From contig NZ_JOIZ01000010.1 in the NCBI RefSeq assembly GCF_000721605.1, positions 62,001-126,000 of the forward strand: 64,000 nt of DNA. Direction: 5' to 3'. The position numbers and the translations under genes were made by a program. Below the pieces are notes generated by a model that saw only the letters and a program-made list of their open reading frames with translations, was not told the DNA's origin and did not search any database. Source of the stretch: Streptomyces sp. NRRL S-37 (lineage in GTDB: Bacteria; Actinomycetota; Actinomycetes; Streptomycetales; Streptomycetaceae). Below are positions 33,408-41,156 of this stretch, in pieces. Within the stretch, counting starts at the first letter, position 1, and every line of letters starts with the position of its first letter.

Positions 33408-34111
33408 TCCTGGTCCTGTGGGACATCGACCGCACCCTCGTCTACACCGGTGACATCGATCGGCGCGTCTACAAGGAGACCTTCACCGACGTCGTCGGTC
33501 GCCCCCCAACAGCCCTGCCCGCCCGTGGCACGGGAGTCACCATGCCCTTGGCCGTCCGCGAGCTTCTGCGCGTCAACCAAGTTCCCGAACAGAGGGTGGA
33601 GACGCTTGCAGCGCGCATCATCGCCGAGCTCCCCGAGCGCCTCGCCGGACACCGGGAGCTGTTGGCCAATGACGGGATCATCATGCCCGGAGCCGTGGAC
33701 GCGCTCGCCGCAGTCCAGCAGGCGGAGCACCTGATCCCGACCGTCGTCACCGGAAACCTGCGAGGCAGCGCCGAAACCAAGCTGTCCGAGCTGGGCTTGA
33801 TCGGCTACCTCGACACCACCATCGGCGGTTACGCGTCCGATGATCCCCACCGTCCGGCCCTCGTCCGCATCGCACAAGACCGGGCAGCCGCGAAGCACGG
33901 AGGCCGGTTCCACCGCGACAACACCGTGATCGTGGGTGACTCGCTGGAAGACGTGCGCACTGGCCTGGAAGGTGGCGCCAAGGTCATCGCGGTCGCGTCA
34001 GGCACCACCACCGAACAGCAACTACGTGCTGCAGGAGCAGAGCACGTTCTGCCCGACCTCACCGCCACCAAGGCCCTCCTCTGCCTCATCAATGAGGTCC
34101 AGGCTCCGTAG
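33404..34111 (+). CDS. HAD-family phosphatase
   Basis: A 235-aa haloacid dehalogenase-like hydrolase with motif I LWDIDRTLV (nucleophile Asp7, acid Asp9), motif II VVTGN near 126-130 and motif IV VIVGDSLEDV near 180. An alpha-helical cap lies between motifs I and II. Arg in place of the usual Gly after DxD is a small deviation seen in related proteins. ATG overlaps the regulator stop (ATGA). Likely a phosphomonoesterase of a small metabolite. Confidence 0.85.
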   Translation: MILVLWDIDRTLVYTGDIDRRVYKETFTDVVGRPPTALPARGTGVTMPLAVRELLRVNQVPEQRVETLAARIIAELPERLAGHRELLANDGIIMPGAVDALAAVQQAEHLIPTVVTGNLRGSAETKLSELGLIGYLDTTIGGYASDDPHRPALVRIAQDRAAAKHGGRFHRDNTVIVGDSLEDVRTGLEGGAKVIAVASGTTTEQQLRAAGAEHVLPDLTATKALLCLINEVQAP

Positions 34112-34242
34112 CAGGGGCGTGCACTGTCGTGGATCGTCCCACGGAAGCCCGAGGATGGCCGAGCACACGATGTCCTTCCGTAGCCGGATGAGCACTGGCC
34201 GGTCCTCGGCCGACTTCGTGCTCATTCACCGTCAGGGCCGGC

Positions 34243-35577
34243 TCACGGCGTCCACAGCGGGGAAATCCGGTGCGGCGTCGATGAGTCGGCCAGCAGCGAT
34301 ATCACACCTCCGGGCACACCGAGCCTACCCAGAACCCAGTCGAGCACGGTGGCTTCGACGTCGCACATCCTGGCTATCAGGCTGGTCTGCTCAGGCAGTA
34401 GGATCTGCCGGGGGATCATGATCGTCTCGCGGACTCGGTCGAGGGGCAGCCCCCTTCGAAAGCCCTGCGCGGCGGGGCGGGGCGCGTCTTCATCCGGCGG
34501 GAGCGGCAGGCGTCGACGGGCCGCGTTCGAGACGATGATCCCGGCGACGTGGACGTACTCCTTCAGGAGTGGCCCGAAGAGGTCTGCGAGCGCGTCGGTC
34601 TTGGCAGCGAGCGACATGCCGGCGAAGGGCGTCGGGAAGTGGAAGAGGCCGCTGTGGTCCTCTACCCAGATCCACGCGGTGCCCGCTCCCTGTGTCTTGG
34701 CGCACTTGCCCCGCACCTTGCCCAGGAGCCGCTTGCCCTGGTCGCTCTCCACGGTATCTCCGGTCAGGGTGGTGCCCTGGGGAGCCGTTCCGGGGCGGAC
34801 GGTTACCAGTCTCCCGGCGTTGCTGAGGACGTCGACCGCGGCCCCCGATGCCGCACACTGTTGGGCGGCCTCCTCGGTCCGCTTCCTCCAGGTCTCGAAG
34901 TCATCGTCGTTGAGGAGTTCGGGGAGGTCGCCTTCCCAGTAGATGTCACGGTCCCTGTCCAGGGAGAGGAGGTGGACCCGGCAGTTCTGGCGGAACTTCT
35001 CGTAGTCCTGGAACTTTTGGTCCTCGGCGAATGTGACAACCTCGATGAAGACCGGACCGATACGGACGTCGCCAGGGCCGCCACTGGCTTTCGTCGGCTC
35101 CAGCTCGACCGGGAGTCCGCGGGCAGCCCCCATGAGCGCGAGCCGGGCCTGCGTCTGCGTGTGCAGGAACCGGGAGAGGGTGACGTCGCGGCGGGCATCC
35201 CGCCTGACCGAGGCAAGGCCGGGCACCCTGGCTTCCTCCAGATAGGCGTACGCGGACCACCACCGCACCGCCTCCACCCACGCTCCCGGCGCGGCTCCGT
35301 TCATGATCTGGAGTACGGGGGCGGCTCGGCCCAGACCGACGAAGGTGTCACTGGCGCGGCCCGAGCCGAGGGAGGGGGTCACGGCCTTGGGTAGCCAGCG
35401 GCTATCGAAGAACGCGGTGAGACCGGCCACCGCGCGTGCGGTCACCTCGTGACCTGCGGGGGAGAGGTAGTCGGCGCCCTCCGGGCCACCGAACCACGCG
35501 TCCCAGTCGATCGCCCGGAGGCCCTGGTCGATCGCCCGCCATATCTCTTCGTCCCGAGGATGCATGCCCGCGATCAT
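34243..35577 (-). CDS. Unknown protein, possible PD-(D/E)xK-like fold
   Basis: A 444-aa protein that I do not recognise. The segment GDVRIGPVFIEVVTF (about 174-188) resembles the PD-(D/E)xK nuclease core, an Asp and then Glu on adjacent strands, but the catalytic Lys is replaced (EVV), so activity is doubtful. The frame extends further upstream; starts at 35577 and 35565 are both possible and neither has a good ribosome site. The gene is next to the integrase and transcribed away from it. Element-borne defence or partition function is conceivable (inference). Confidence 0.6.
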   Translation of the reverse strand: MIAGMHPRDEEIWRAIDQGLRAIDWDAWFGGPEGADYLSPAGHEVTARAVAGLTAFFDSRWLPKAVTPSLGSGRASDTFVGLGRAAPVLQIMNGAAPGAWVEAVRWWSAYAYLEEARVPGLASVRRDARRDVTLSRFLHTQTQARLALMGAARGLPVELEPTKASGGPGDVRIGPVFIEVVTFAEDQKFQDYEKFRQNCRVHLLSLDRDRDIYWEGDLPELLNDDDFETWRKRTEEAAQQCAASGAAVDVLSNAGRLVTVRPGTAPQGTTLTGDTVESDQGKRLLGKVRGKCAKTQGAGTAWIWVEDHSGLFHFPTPFAGMSLAAKTDALADLFGPLLKEYVHVAGIIVSNAARRRLPLPPDEDAPRPAAQGFRRGLPLDRVRETIMIPRQILLPEQTSLIARMCDVEATVLDWVLGRLGVPGGVISLLADSSTPHRISPLWTP

Positions 35578-35954
35578 GACGTACCCGCAGACGAGGAAGC
35601 AGGGATTTTTCCGAAATCTGGCACCCCCCGGCTCGCCCTGAACCAGTCTTTCGTTCGGTGCCCACACCGGACCAACCGGGGACAGCGTCTGGTGCCACCT
35701 TGGCGGCCACTTCTCTGCACGCTCGCTGCCCCATGGCTCTACGGAGGATGGTTGGAAACGCTGTGCCAGTACCGTTTCGGCCAGCTGCCTCCTCCATATG
35801 CCTGTCCAGGCTGCTGCCGCCGTCGGCAGCCTTTGAGGAACGGCTGACGATCCGAACGACCTGGCGCCCCGACCTGGTAATCCCGCCGAGACATCTGCCA
35901 CGAGTAGGGGGCTTGGATCGACAGGAGTGATAGTGCGAGGCCGCACAACATAAC

Positions 35955-35989
35955 CGATGATTGCCGGTTTGCCTAACCGGCAATCATCG
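35955..35989. repeat. Perfect 15-bp inverted repeat
   Basis: Arms CGATGATTGCCGGTT and AACCGGCAATCATCG flank a 5-nt spacer. It lies in the 700-bp gene-poor space 35578-36273 upstream of the integrase gene, which is less GC-rich than the cargo. There is no U-tract on either side, so an operator or recombination-related site is as likely as a terminator. Confidence 0.6.
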
Positions 35990-36273
35990 CGAGCATTGAA
36001 GGTGTCCGTGAGCAGCTGTGCTTGGCGGTGGGGCGCTTACGGACGCAGCGAACGATTACACGAGTCGTTGGTGAACGGCTCGATTGGGGCGAAACCGACA
36101 AGCATCAGGTTTCACCGATCGCATCATCTTTCAACCAGTGCCCGCCTGCAAGGACCTTCAATGTGCCGAACCCCAATACCCTGTGCCCGTCTACCCCTCA
36201 GGTGTCAGCGGGCGCGCGAGCTGCTTACCTACTCGACCTCTACTGAGAACCACGCGATGCCGGCGGCTGAGGA

Positions 36274-36435
36274 GTGTGCAGCCTGAGCCCTGAACAGGAA
36301 CTGCTCGGGGTGGCATATGGCGAAGAGCAGACGACCCCTACTGCTTCTCCAATGAAGCGCCTACTGCCCCCAGGAGCCTACCGTCGCGTCCTTGAAATCC
36401 TATTCGCACGCCAAGATGAGAGCGAGGCATCATAA
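36274..36435 (+). CDS. 53-aa ORF just upstream of the integrase gene
   Basis: GTG at 36274 to TAA at 36435 encodes 53 residues beginning MCSLSPEQELLGVAYGEEQT, with a basic middle (MKRLLPPGAYRRVLEILFAR) and an acidic end. It ends 12 bp before the integrase ATG. The ribosome site (GAGGA) is too close to the GTG to be convincing. A recombination directionality factor or regulator of integrase is possible on position; it may also be a decayed fragment. Confidence 0.4.
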   Translation: MCSLSPEQELLGVAYGEEQTTPTASPMKRLLPPGAYRRVLEILFARQDESEAS

Positions 36436-36447
36436 GATGGCATCCAA

Positions 36448-38583
36448 ATGATCGATCCCGGGCGCGCGCTGCCGCGCTGGGGCTGGCCAGTCTCGGGGGC
36501 TGACGTGTCGAAAAACCTTGCAGGATCTATAGAAACGGCGAGGAAGCGGGCAACCACCAGCAAGCTCCGGGCTGTTGACTACCTCCGGGTCAGCACCGAG
36601 GAACAGGTCAAAGGCTACGGAATCGCCTACACAGGCAAGCGCACCAAGAAGCACATGGGGAACAAGGGCTGGGAACACGTCGGCACCTACGCCGACGAAG
36701 GATTTAGTGGAAGTCTGGAAGCCCACGAACGTCCTGACCTCAACCGCCTCATGCAAGACGCCCGGCATATACCCCGCCCCTTCGATGTCGTCTGCGTCCC
36801 AGAGGAACGCGCCATCGGCCGCGCCGGCCGCGCCTTTTGGCCCTGGGTCTGGGAACTCGAAGACCTAGGCGTCTTTGTCGCCATCGTCAAAGGTGACTAC
36901 GACAACACAACTGCCGAGGGCCGTTCCCGGATGCGTAAAGCAGCCGATCGTGCCGAAGACGAGCGCGAGACCATCCGGGAGAGGACACAAGGAGGAATCC
37001 AGGAGAAAGCGGAGGAGGGCGGCTATGTAGGGGGAAAGGTACCATTCGGCTACCGAGTTATTGACAAAGGAGTCAAGGGTGAGTCCCGCCTCGTTATCGA
37101 CGACTGTGCAGACTGCCATCCGAGCTGCGTCACCAGGCACGAGGCGGACTTCCTGTGCGCGGGGCGAAAATATTTTGTCGAGTTGCGCGACTGGAACGAA
37201 GTTGCCACTCGGTGCAACGCTGACGGCTACAGAAAGCGAAACGGTGAACTCTGGGGCTATCACTCAGCCCGTCAGCAGATTTTGAGTGACATCATCCTCG
37301 AAGCCCGTCAGGTCTTTCGCGGTTCGCGCTACGTGCAGCGCGACGCTGACGGAAACCCGGTATACGGGGAATCCGTCATCATCAAACTTGACCCGATCTT
37401 CACTCCCGAAGAAATTAAGGAGCTCAGGAAAGCCAACGAAAAGCCTCCCCGTAAACCTTCCACATCGCGCATTTATACCCTTAGTGGCCAGATCCTTAGC
37501 CCTTGCGGCAAGCGCTATATCGGAGGAGGTAAGGGGCGTCGCGAAAAACAGTACCGCTGCCAAGGGCGCACGGCCGAATATGCGGGAGCCCCTACATGTG
37601 ACTGTGTATACCTACGAGCCGAACCCGTCGAAGAGGAGGCATGGAAGAAGGTGAAGCGGCTCCTCGGGAACTTTGACCAACTCAAGGCGATGGCCGATGA
37701 CTGGATCGGAGTTCGTGCAGGAAGCCGAATCAACTTCGCCGAACGCATCGCAGAACTGGATAAGCAGATTTCCACACAGACGAAGGCTGTCAATGTCACT
37801 ATCAGTATGACCGCCAAGCAGGTCGCCTTGGAGAATGAGGATATATCGGAGGAGGAAGTCGAGAAACGCGTGTCCGAGGTCGTAGCGCCGCTTCAGCAGG
37901 AGTTGGCCAAGCTCCAGAAGGACCGTGCCGACATCGCTTCCTGGCAAGAAGAGTCCGACGCTGCTGGAGAGCGGATCACGCAGCTCATCAACCTGGTCGA
38001 GATGGCAAACCGTCGACTGCTCAACATGCCGCTGGAAAAACAGCGCGAACTCATGGTGCTACTCGAAGCAGAAGTGACCATTATCGGAGATCCTCCTCAA
38101 GGTCGGAAGGGGCAGCCCTGTGCACTCGCCGCCTGGTTCTCCGAGCGGGATCTGGAGGTTCCCGTGATGACCGACGAGGGGTGGTCCAGGGTTGCCCCGC
38201 TCGTGGACTGGAAGTCGCGAAATCTCGCCCCCCGCACGGTGCTGGCGGGGATCCTCTACAAGGTGCGGACGGACACTCCGTGGAAGAACATCCCCTCGCT
38301 GTTCGGTAGTCCGGCGACGCTCCAGACCTACTGGACGCGGTGGAGGAAGTCGGGCTTCTGGGAGCAGGTGATGGAGGCTCTGGCCCACGAGCGCAGCACG
38401 CCGTTGCCGGCACCGCAGCTTCCGCAGATCAAGCTGCGATGTTTGATCGAGCCGGAGGCGCTCCTGGAATCCGAATGCCGCTCAAGTGAGTCAGCCGCTC
38501 CGGACTCACCAGCAGCACATCGACGTCGCCCGCGGCGATCTCCGCCTGGACGGAGTCCCATTCCTCGCTGTTGGAGGAGTTGA
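36448..38583 (+). CDS. Large serine integrase with C-terminal DUF4096-like domain
   Basis: A 711-aa frame. The serine recombinase catalytic domain starts at about 40 (YLRVSTEEQ, nucleophile Ser49) and includes EERAIGRAGRAFWPW and DDNTTAEGRSRMR-like helix segments. A recombinase domain, a zinc ribbon with Cys pairs near 350-395 (SPCGKRYIGG ... YRCQG ... CDC) and a coiled coil (about 420-530) follow. Residues about 574-660 (MTDEGWSRVAPLV, TPWKNIPSLFG, WTRWRKSGFWEQV) match DUF4096, found at the N-terminus of IS5-type transposases. Residues after about 683 are read from antisense recQ sequence past the attachment site. Starts at 36448 or 36505 (GGGGG upstream) are possible. Confidence 0.88.
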   Translation: MIDPGRALPRWGWPVSGADVSKNLAGSIETARKRATTSKLRAVDYLRVSTEEQVKGYGIAYTGKRTKKHMGNKGWEHVGTYADEGFSGSLEAHERPDLNRLMQDARHIPRPFDVVCVPEERAIGRAGRAFWPWVWELEDLGVFVAIVKGDYDNTTAEGRSRMRKAADRAEDERETIRERTQGGIQEKAEEGGYVGGKVPFGYRVIDKGVKGESRLVIDDCADCHPSCVTRHEADFLCAGRKYFVELRDWNEVATRCNADGYRKRNGELWGYHSARQQILSDIILEARQVFRGSRYVQRDADGNPVYGESVIIKLDPIFTPEEIKELRKANEKPPRKPSTSRIYTLSGQILSPCGKRYIGGGKGRREKQYRCQGRTAEYAGAPTCDCVYLRAEPVEEEAWKKVKRLLGNFDQLKAMADDWIGVRAGSRINFAERIAELDKQISTQTKAVNVTISMTAKQVALENEDISEEEVEKRVSEVVAPLQQELAKLQKDRADIASWQEESDAAGERITQLINLVEMANRRLLNMPLEKQRELMVLLEAEVTIIGDPPQGRKGQPCALAAWFSERDLEVPVMTDEGWSRVAPLVDWKSRNLAPRTVLAGILYKVRTDTPWKNIPSLFGSPATLQTYWTRWRKSGFWEQVMEALAHERSTPLPAPQLPQIKLRCLIEPEALLESECRSSESAAPDSPAAHRRRPRRSPPGRSPIPRCWRS

Positions 38584-38893
38584 TGGTCCGGGCATGGATT
38601 CCGGCTCTGGCCGCGGCCTCCACCTGGTTGCGCATGAGCGCCAGCAGCGGGGAGACGATCACGGTGGGGCCGCTGCCCCGTGCCCGCAGCAGCGAGGTGG
38701 CCACGAAGTAGACCGCGGACTTGCCCCAGCCCGTGCGCTGTACGACCAGGGCCCGGCGCTTGTCGGCGACCAGTGCCTCGATCGCCCGCCACTGGTCCTC
38801 GCGCAGCCGGGCCCCGCCCGAGGCGTCCCCGACGAGGCGGGCGAGAACCGCGTCGGCGGCCGTACGGAGATCCGCGTTGCTCGTGTGCTCCAT
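38429..38893 (-). pseudogene. recQ: recQ-family helicase, N-terminal fragment cut by insertion
   Basis: The 154-codon frame starts at the ATG at 38893 and has the helicase Q-motif region (LREDQWRAIEALV), Walker A QRTGWGKS and motif Ia SPLLALMRNQ. It ends the homology at LLVSPERL near 38494, after which codons come from the inserted element until a stop at 38429. All of motifs II-VI, and the DEAH box, are missing. The C-terminal part is expected beyond the left edge of the window. It is divergent from the DUF4192 gene. Without its 3' part the helicase cannot work, unless the element excises. Confidence 0.85.
38486..38509. other. Predicted attachment site (element/recQ junction)
   Basis: GTGAGTC and GACTCAC form a perfect 7-bp inverted repeat with a 10-nt centre. 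RecQ homology on the right stops at SPERL, encoded down to about 38494, inside this repeat. Serine integrase sites are short, with imperfect dyad symmetry around a crossover dinucleotide. The exact crossover is not known; the centre of the dyad is 38497/38498. Confidence 0.65.
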
Positions 38894-39033
38894 GGGTCCA
38901 TACAACAGGACGCCACTGACATGCGGGCGGGAGCGCGGGAGCGGCCCCGCCGATCCGGGATCGGTGACATGTTCCTGGTCGAAGTTATCCACAGGGCAAA
39001 CCGGAAGAGCGTAATCCGCGAGATCGTCTTCGC

Positions 39034-40602
39034 ATGACGAACCACGGCGAAAGCACTGGATCCCCCGAAAACGGTGACATCTCCGGGCACGGCACCGGTC
39101 CCCGGACACCCGGCGGCGAAGACCGCGCACCGTGTCCGCAGGACATCACCCGCACCGCGTACGACAGCCATGGCGAAGGGCAGCAGGTCACCCTGCGGTC
39201 CCCGGCCGAACTCGCCGACGCCCTGCCCTACCTGCTCGGCTACCGCCCCGAGGACAGCATCGTGCTGGTCGCCCTGCACGAGAAGGACGGACGGGGCCGG
39301 TTCGGCGGCCGCGCCCGGCTCGGTATCCCCGCCAACCCCGACGACTGGCCCGCCGCCGCCCGGCAGCTGGCCCACGGCCTGGTGACGGGCAGCGAGCGCC
39401 GGGGCGCCCGGCCCGAGCAGATGGTCGTCTTCCTCTGCCACGAACCGGTCCGGGGCGAATCCGGCCGGCAGGTCAAGGAGCGGCTGGGGCCGCTCGCCCA
39501 CACCCTGCGTCTGGAGTGCGGCGCCCTGGACATTCCGGTGGTCGAGGCCCTGTGCGTCTCGGACGGCCGCTTCTGGTCGTACTGCTGCGACGACGAGGAC
39601 TGCTGCCCGTCCGAGGGGACACCGATGGGCCTGCCCGGCACCTCGGTGCTGGCCGCCGCCGCCACCTACGCCGGGCTCCAGGTCCGCGGCACCCTGCGCG
39701 AACTGCGCGCCAGGCTCCAGCCGTGGGAGCACTCCGCCGCCCGGGAGCAGGAGGCCGCCCTGGACGCCGCCGGCCTGGCGCTGATCCCCAGGATCCTCGA
39801 CGCGGAGGGCCGGCACGAGGTCGCCGGGGAGACACTGGGGCTGGCCGAGCGGATCCTGGGCCGTCTCGCCGGCGCCCCGCCCGTGCCCGGCACGCTCCCG
39901 GCGGACCTGCGGGACGACGAACTGCTCGGGCACGACGAGGCCGCGGCGCTGATTCTCGGCCTGCAGGACCGCACGACCCGCGACCGCGCGGCCGAGTGGA
40001 TGGAGGGCGACGAGGCGGGCCCGGCCCTTCGCCTGTGGCGCGCCCTGGCCCGCCGCTGCGTCGGAGCGTACGGCGAACACGCCGCGGCACCCCTCACCCT
40101 CGCCGGATGGGTCGCCTGGTCCACCGGTGACGAACTGGAGGCCCGGGAAGCACTCGCCATGGCCCTGGGCGCCGACCCCGACTACCTCTTCGCCCGGCTT
40201 CTGCACCAGGCGTGCAACGAGGGACTCGACCCGGAGTCGATCCGCCGCTGCCTGCGGTCCGAGCGCGGGGACCGCGGGCGGGCGGCGCCGGACGGTCCGG
40301 CGGCCGTGGCCACGGAGCCACCGGCTGCCGAACCCGCGGTTCCGGGCCCCGAAGCGGCCCCCCTGCCCCGCCGGCGCCGCACCCGTACGCCCGGCACCGG
40401 CAGCGTCTTCCCCCGCCGGGTCCGCACGGAGGACGGCCGACCGGGACGACGGGTTCCGCATGCGCGTACGCCGGCGGCGGGCGCCCACCCCGCGGCGGGC
40501 GGCGCGGACGAGAGCGGAACACGTCCCGGCGCGGGGCGTCGCCGTGGTACCCCGCAGCCGGGCGCGCGGACCGGTCACCGGGGCGGCGACAGGGAGGAGT
40601 GA
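39034..40602 (+). CDS. DUF4192 domain protein
   Basis: A 522-aa actinobacterial protein. The DUF4192 domain occupies about 45-400, beginning VTLRSPAELADALPYLLGYR and PEDSIVLVALHE, with the typical Cys-rich YCCDDEDCCPSEG near 189-201. Pro/Arg-rich disordered C-terminus. No enzymatic activity is known for the family. It is divergent from recQ with 140 bp between, and conserved at this chromosomal place. Confidence 0.85.
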   Translation: MTNHGESTGSPENGDISGHGTGPRTPGGEDRAPCPQDITRTAYDSHGEGQQVTLRSPAELADALPYLLGYRPEDSIVLVALHEKDGRGRFGGRARLGIPANPDDWPAAARQLAHGLVTGSERRGARPEQMVVFLCHEPVRGESGRQVKERLGPLAHTLRLECGALDIPVVEALCVSDGRFWSYCCDDEDCCPSEGTPMGLPGTSVLAAAATYAGLQVRGTLRELRARLQPWEHSAAREQEAALDAAGLALIPRILDAEGRHEVAGETLGLAERILGRLAGAPPVPGTLPADLRDDELLGHDEAAALILGLQDRTTRDRAAEWMEGDEAGPALRLWRALARRCVGAYGEHAAAPLTLAGWVAWSTGDELEAREALAMALGADPDYLFARLLHQACNEGLDPESIRRCLRSERGDRGRAAPDGPAAVATEPPAAEPAVPGPEAAPLPRRRRTRTPGTGSVFPRRVRTEDGRPGRRVPHARTPAAGAHPAAGGADESGTRPGAGRRRGTPQPGARTGHRGGDREE

Positions 40603-41156
40603 TCTGCGGCTTCGCGCTCATCGAGCAGGAACCGGCCTCAAGGAGGCGTGGTGGGTGGCGGGGGTGTTGTCCGTGCTGTGCCATCGGGCCGGAATCCGTC
40701 CCGGGGTCCGCTCCGGACAGGCGACGGCTGTACCGGAGCGGGCGGGAGGCCACGCGGCCCGGCGTTGGCGGGGTGCTTCCCCAGGTCCCGGCTTCGCTCG
40801 AGCGGGGTCCCATGAGCGGGAGGCACTTCCGGTGCCCGTCTTCACTCGCTCCCGGCTTCGCCCGAGCGGAGGCTTCATGAAAGGGAGGCACCCCCACCGC
40901 CCGCCTTCATCCGCTCTCGGCTCCGTTCGAGTGGGCACCCCCATCGCCTCGGGGACACCTCCCAGGCCGTTCAGGCACGGGGGAGGCACGGCTCTGCCCG
41001 AGGTGTGGGCGTGACTCGGAGACGACTGGTTCCGTTCACCTGAGTGGCGGAACGCCCGGTCGGGGCGTGACGTCGTGGTCCACCTCCACCGGCCTGACCG
41101 AAGCCTGTCGGCGGCGGGCCCGCCCGAGCCACACCGAGCACAGAGAAAGCCTTCCC
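40603..41156. other. Intergenic region without gene
   Basis: 554 bp between the DUF4192 gene and the glycogen-debranching-like gene. The middle holds the roughly 64-bp repeats listed separately. No gene-like frame with ribosome site was found, and no clear promoter motif stands out in the GC-rich sequence. Confidence 0.6.
40787..40950. repeat. Two and a half imperfect 64-bp direct repeats
   Basis: Units begin at about 40787, 40851 and 40916 with CCCGGCTTCGCTCGAGCGG, CCCGGCTTCGCCCGAGCGG and CTCGGCTCCGTTCGAGTGG, and each of the first two ends near TTCAYYCGCT. The third is truncated after about 35 bp. Each unit includes a small CTCGAG-centred dyad. These resemble short interspersed repeats found between Streptomyces genes. 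Confidence 0.6.

Larger units (their letters stand above)
1..38497. mobile_element. Int-proximal part of an integrative element inserted in recQ
   Basis: Everything left of about 38497 appears to be one inserted element. A large serine integrase gene lies at its right edge and runs into recQ, whose coding sequence is cut after the SPERL motif. The cargo (FxLD lanthipeptide pathway, multi-NUDIX genes, conservon, HTH-TPR regulators) is accessory, whereas everything to the right is the conserved hrdB chromosomal neighbourhood. The left end is outside the window, so total size is unknown and more than one nested element cannot be excluded. No conjugation (TraB/FtsK-like) or phage structural gene is visible in this part. 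Confidence 0.75.

Noticed and set aside
35957..36286. 109-codon frame before the integrase
   Set aside because: Starts inside the inverted repeat, low-complexity translation and no ribosome site.
1..38497. Conjugative plasmid or prophage genes
   Set aside because: No TraB/FtsK-like translocase, replication initiator, capsid or tail gene is visible in this part, so the element type is left open.
38659..40578. 639-codon minus-strand frame opposite DUF4192
   Set aside because: Antisense shadow; the DUF4192 gene and recQ explain the region.
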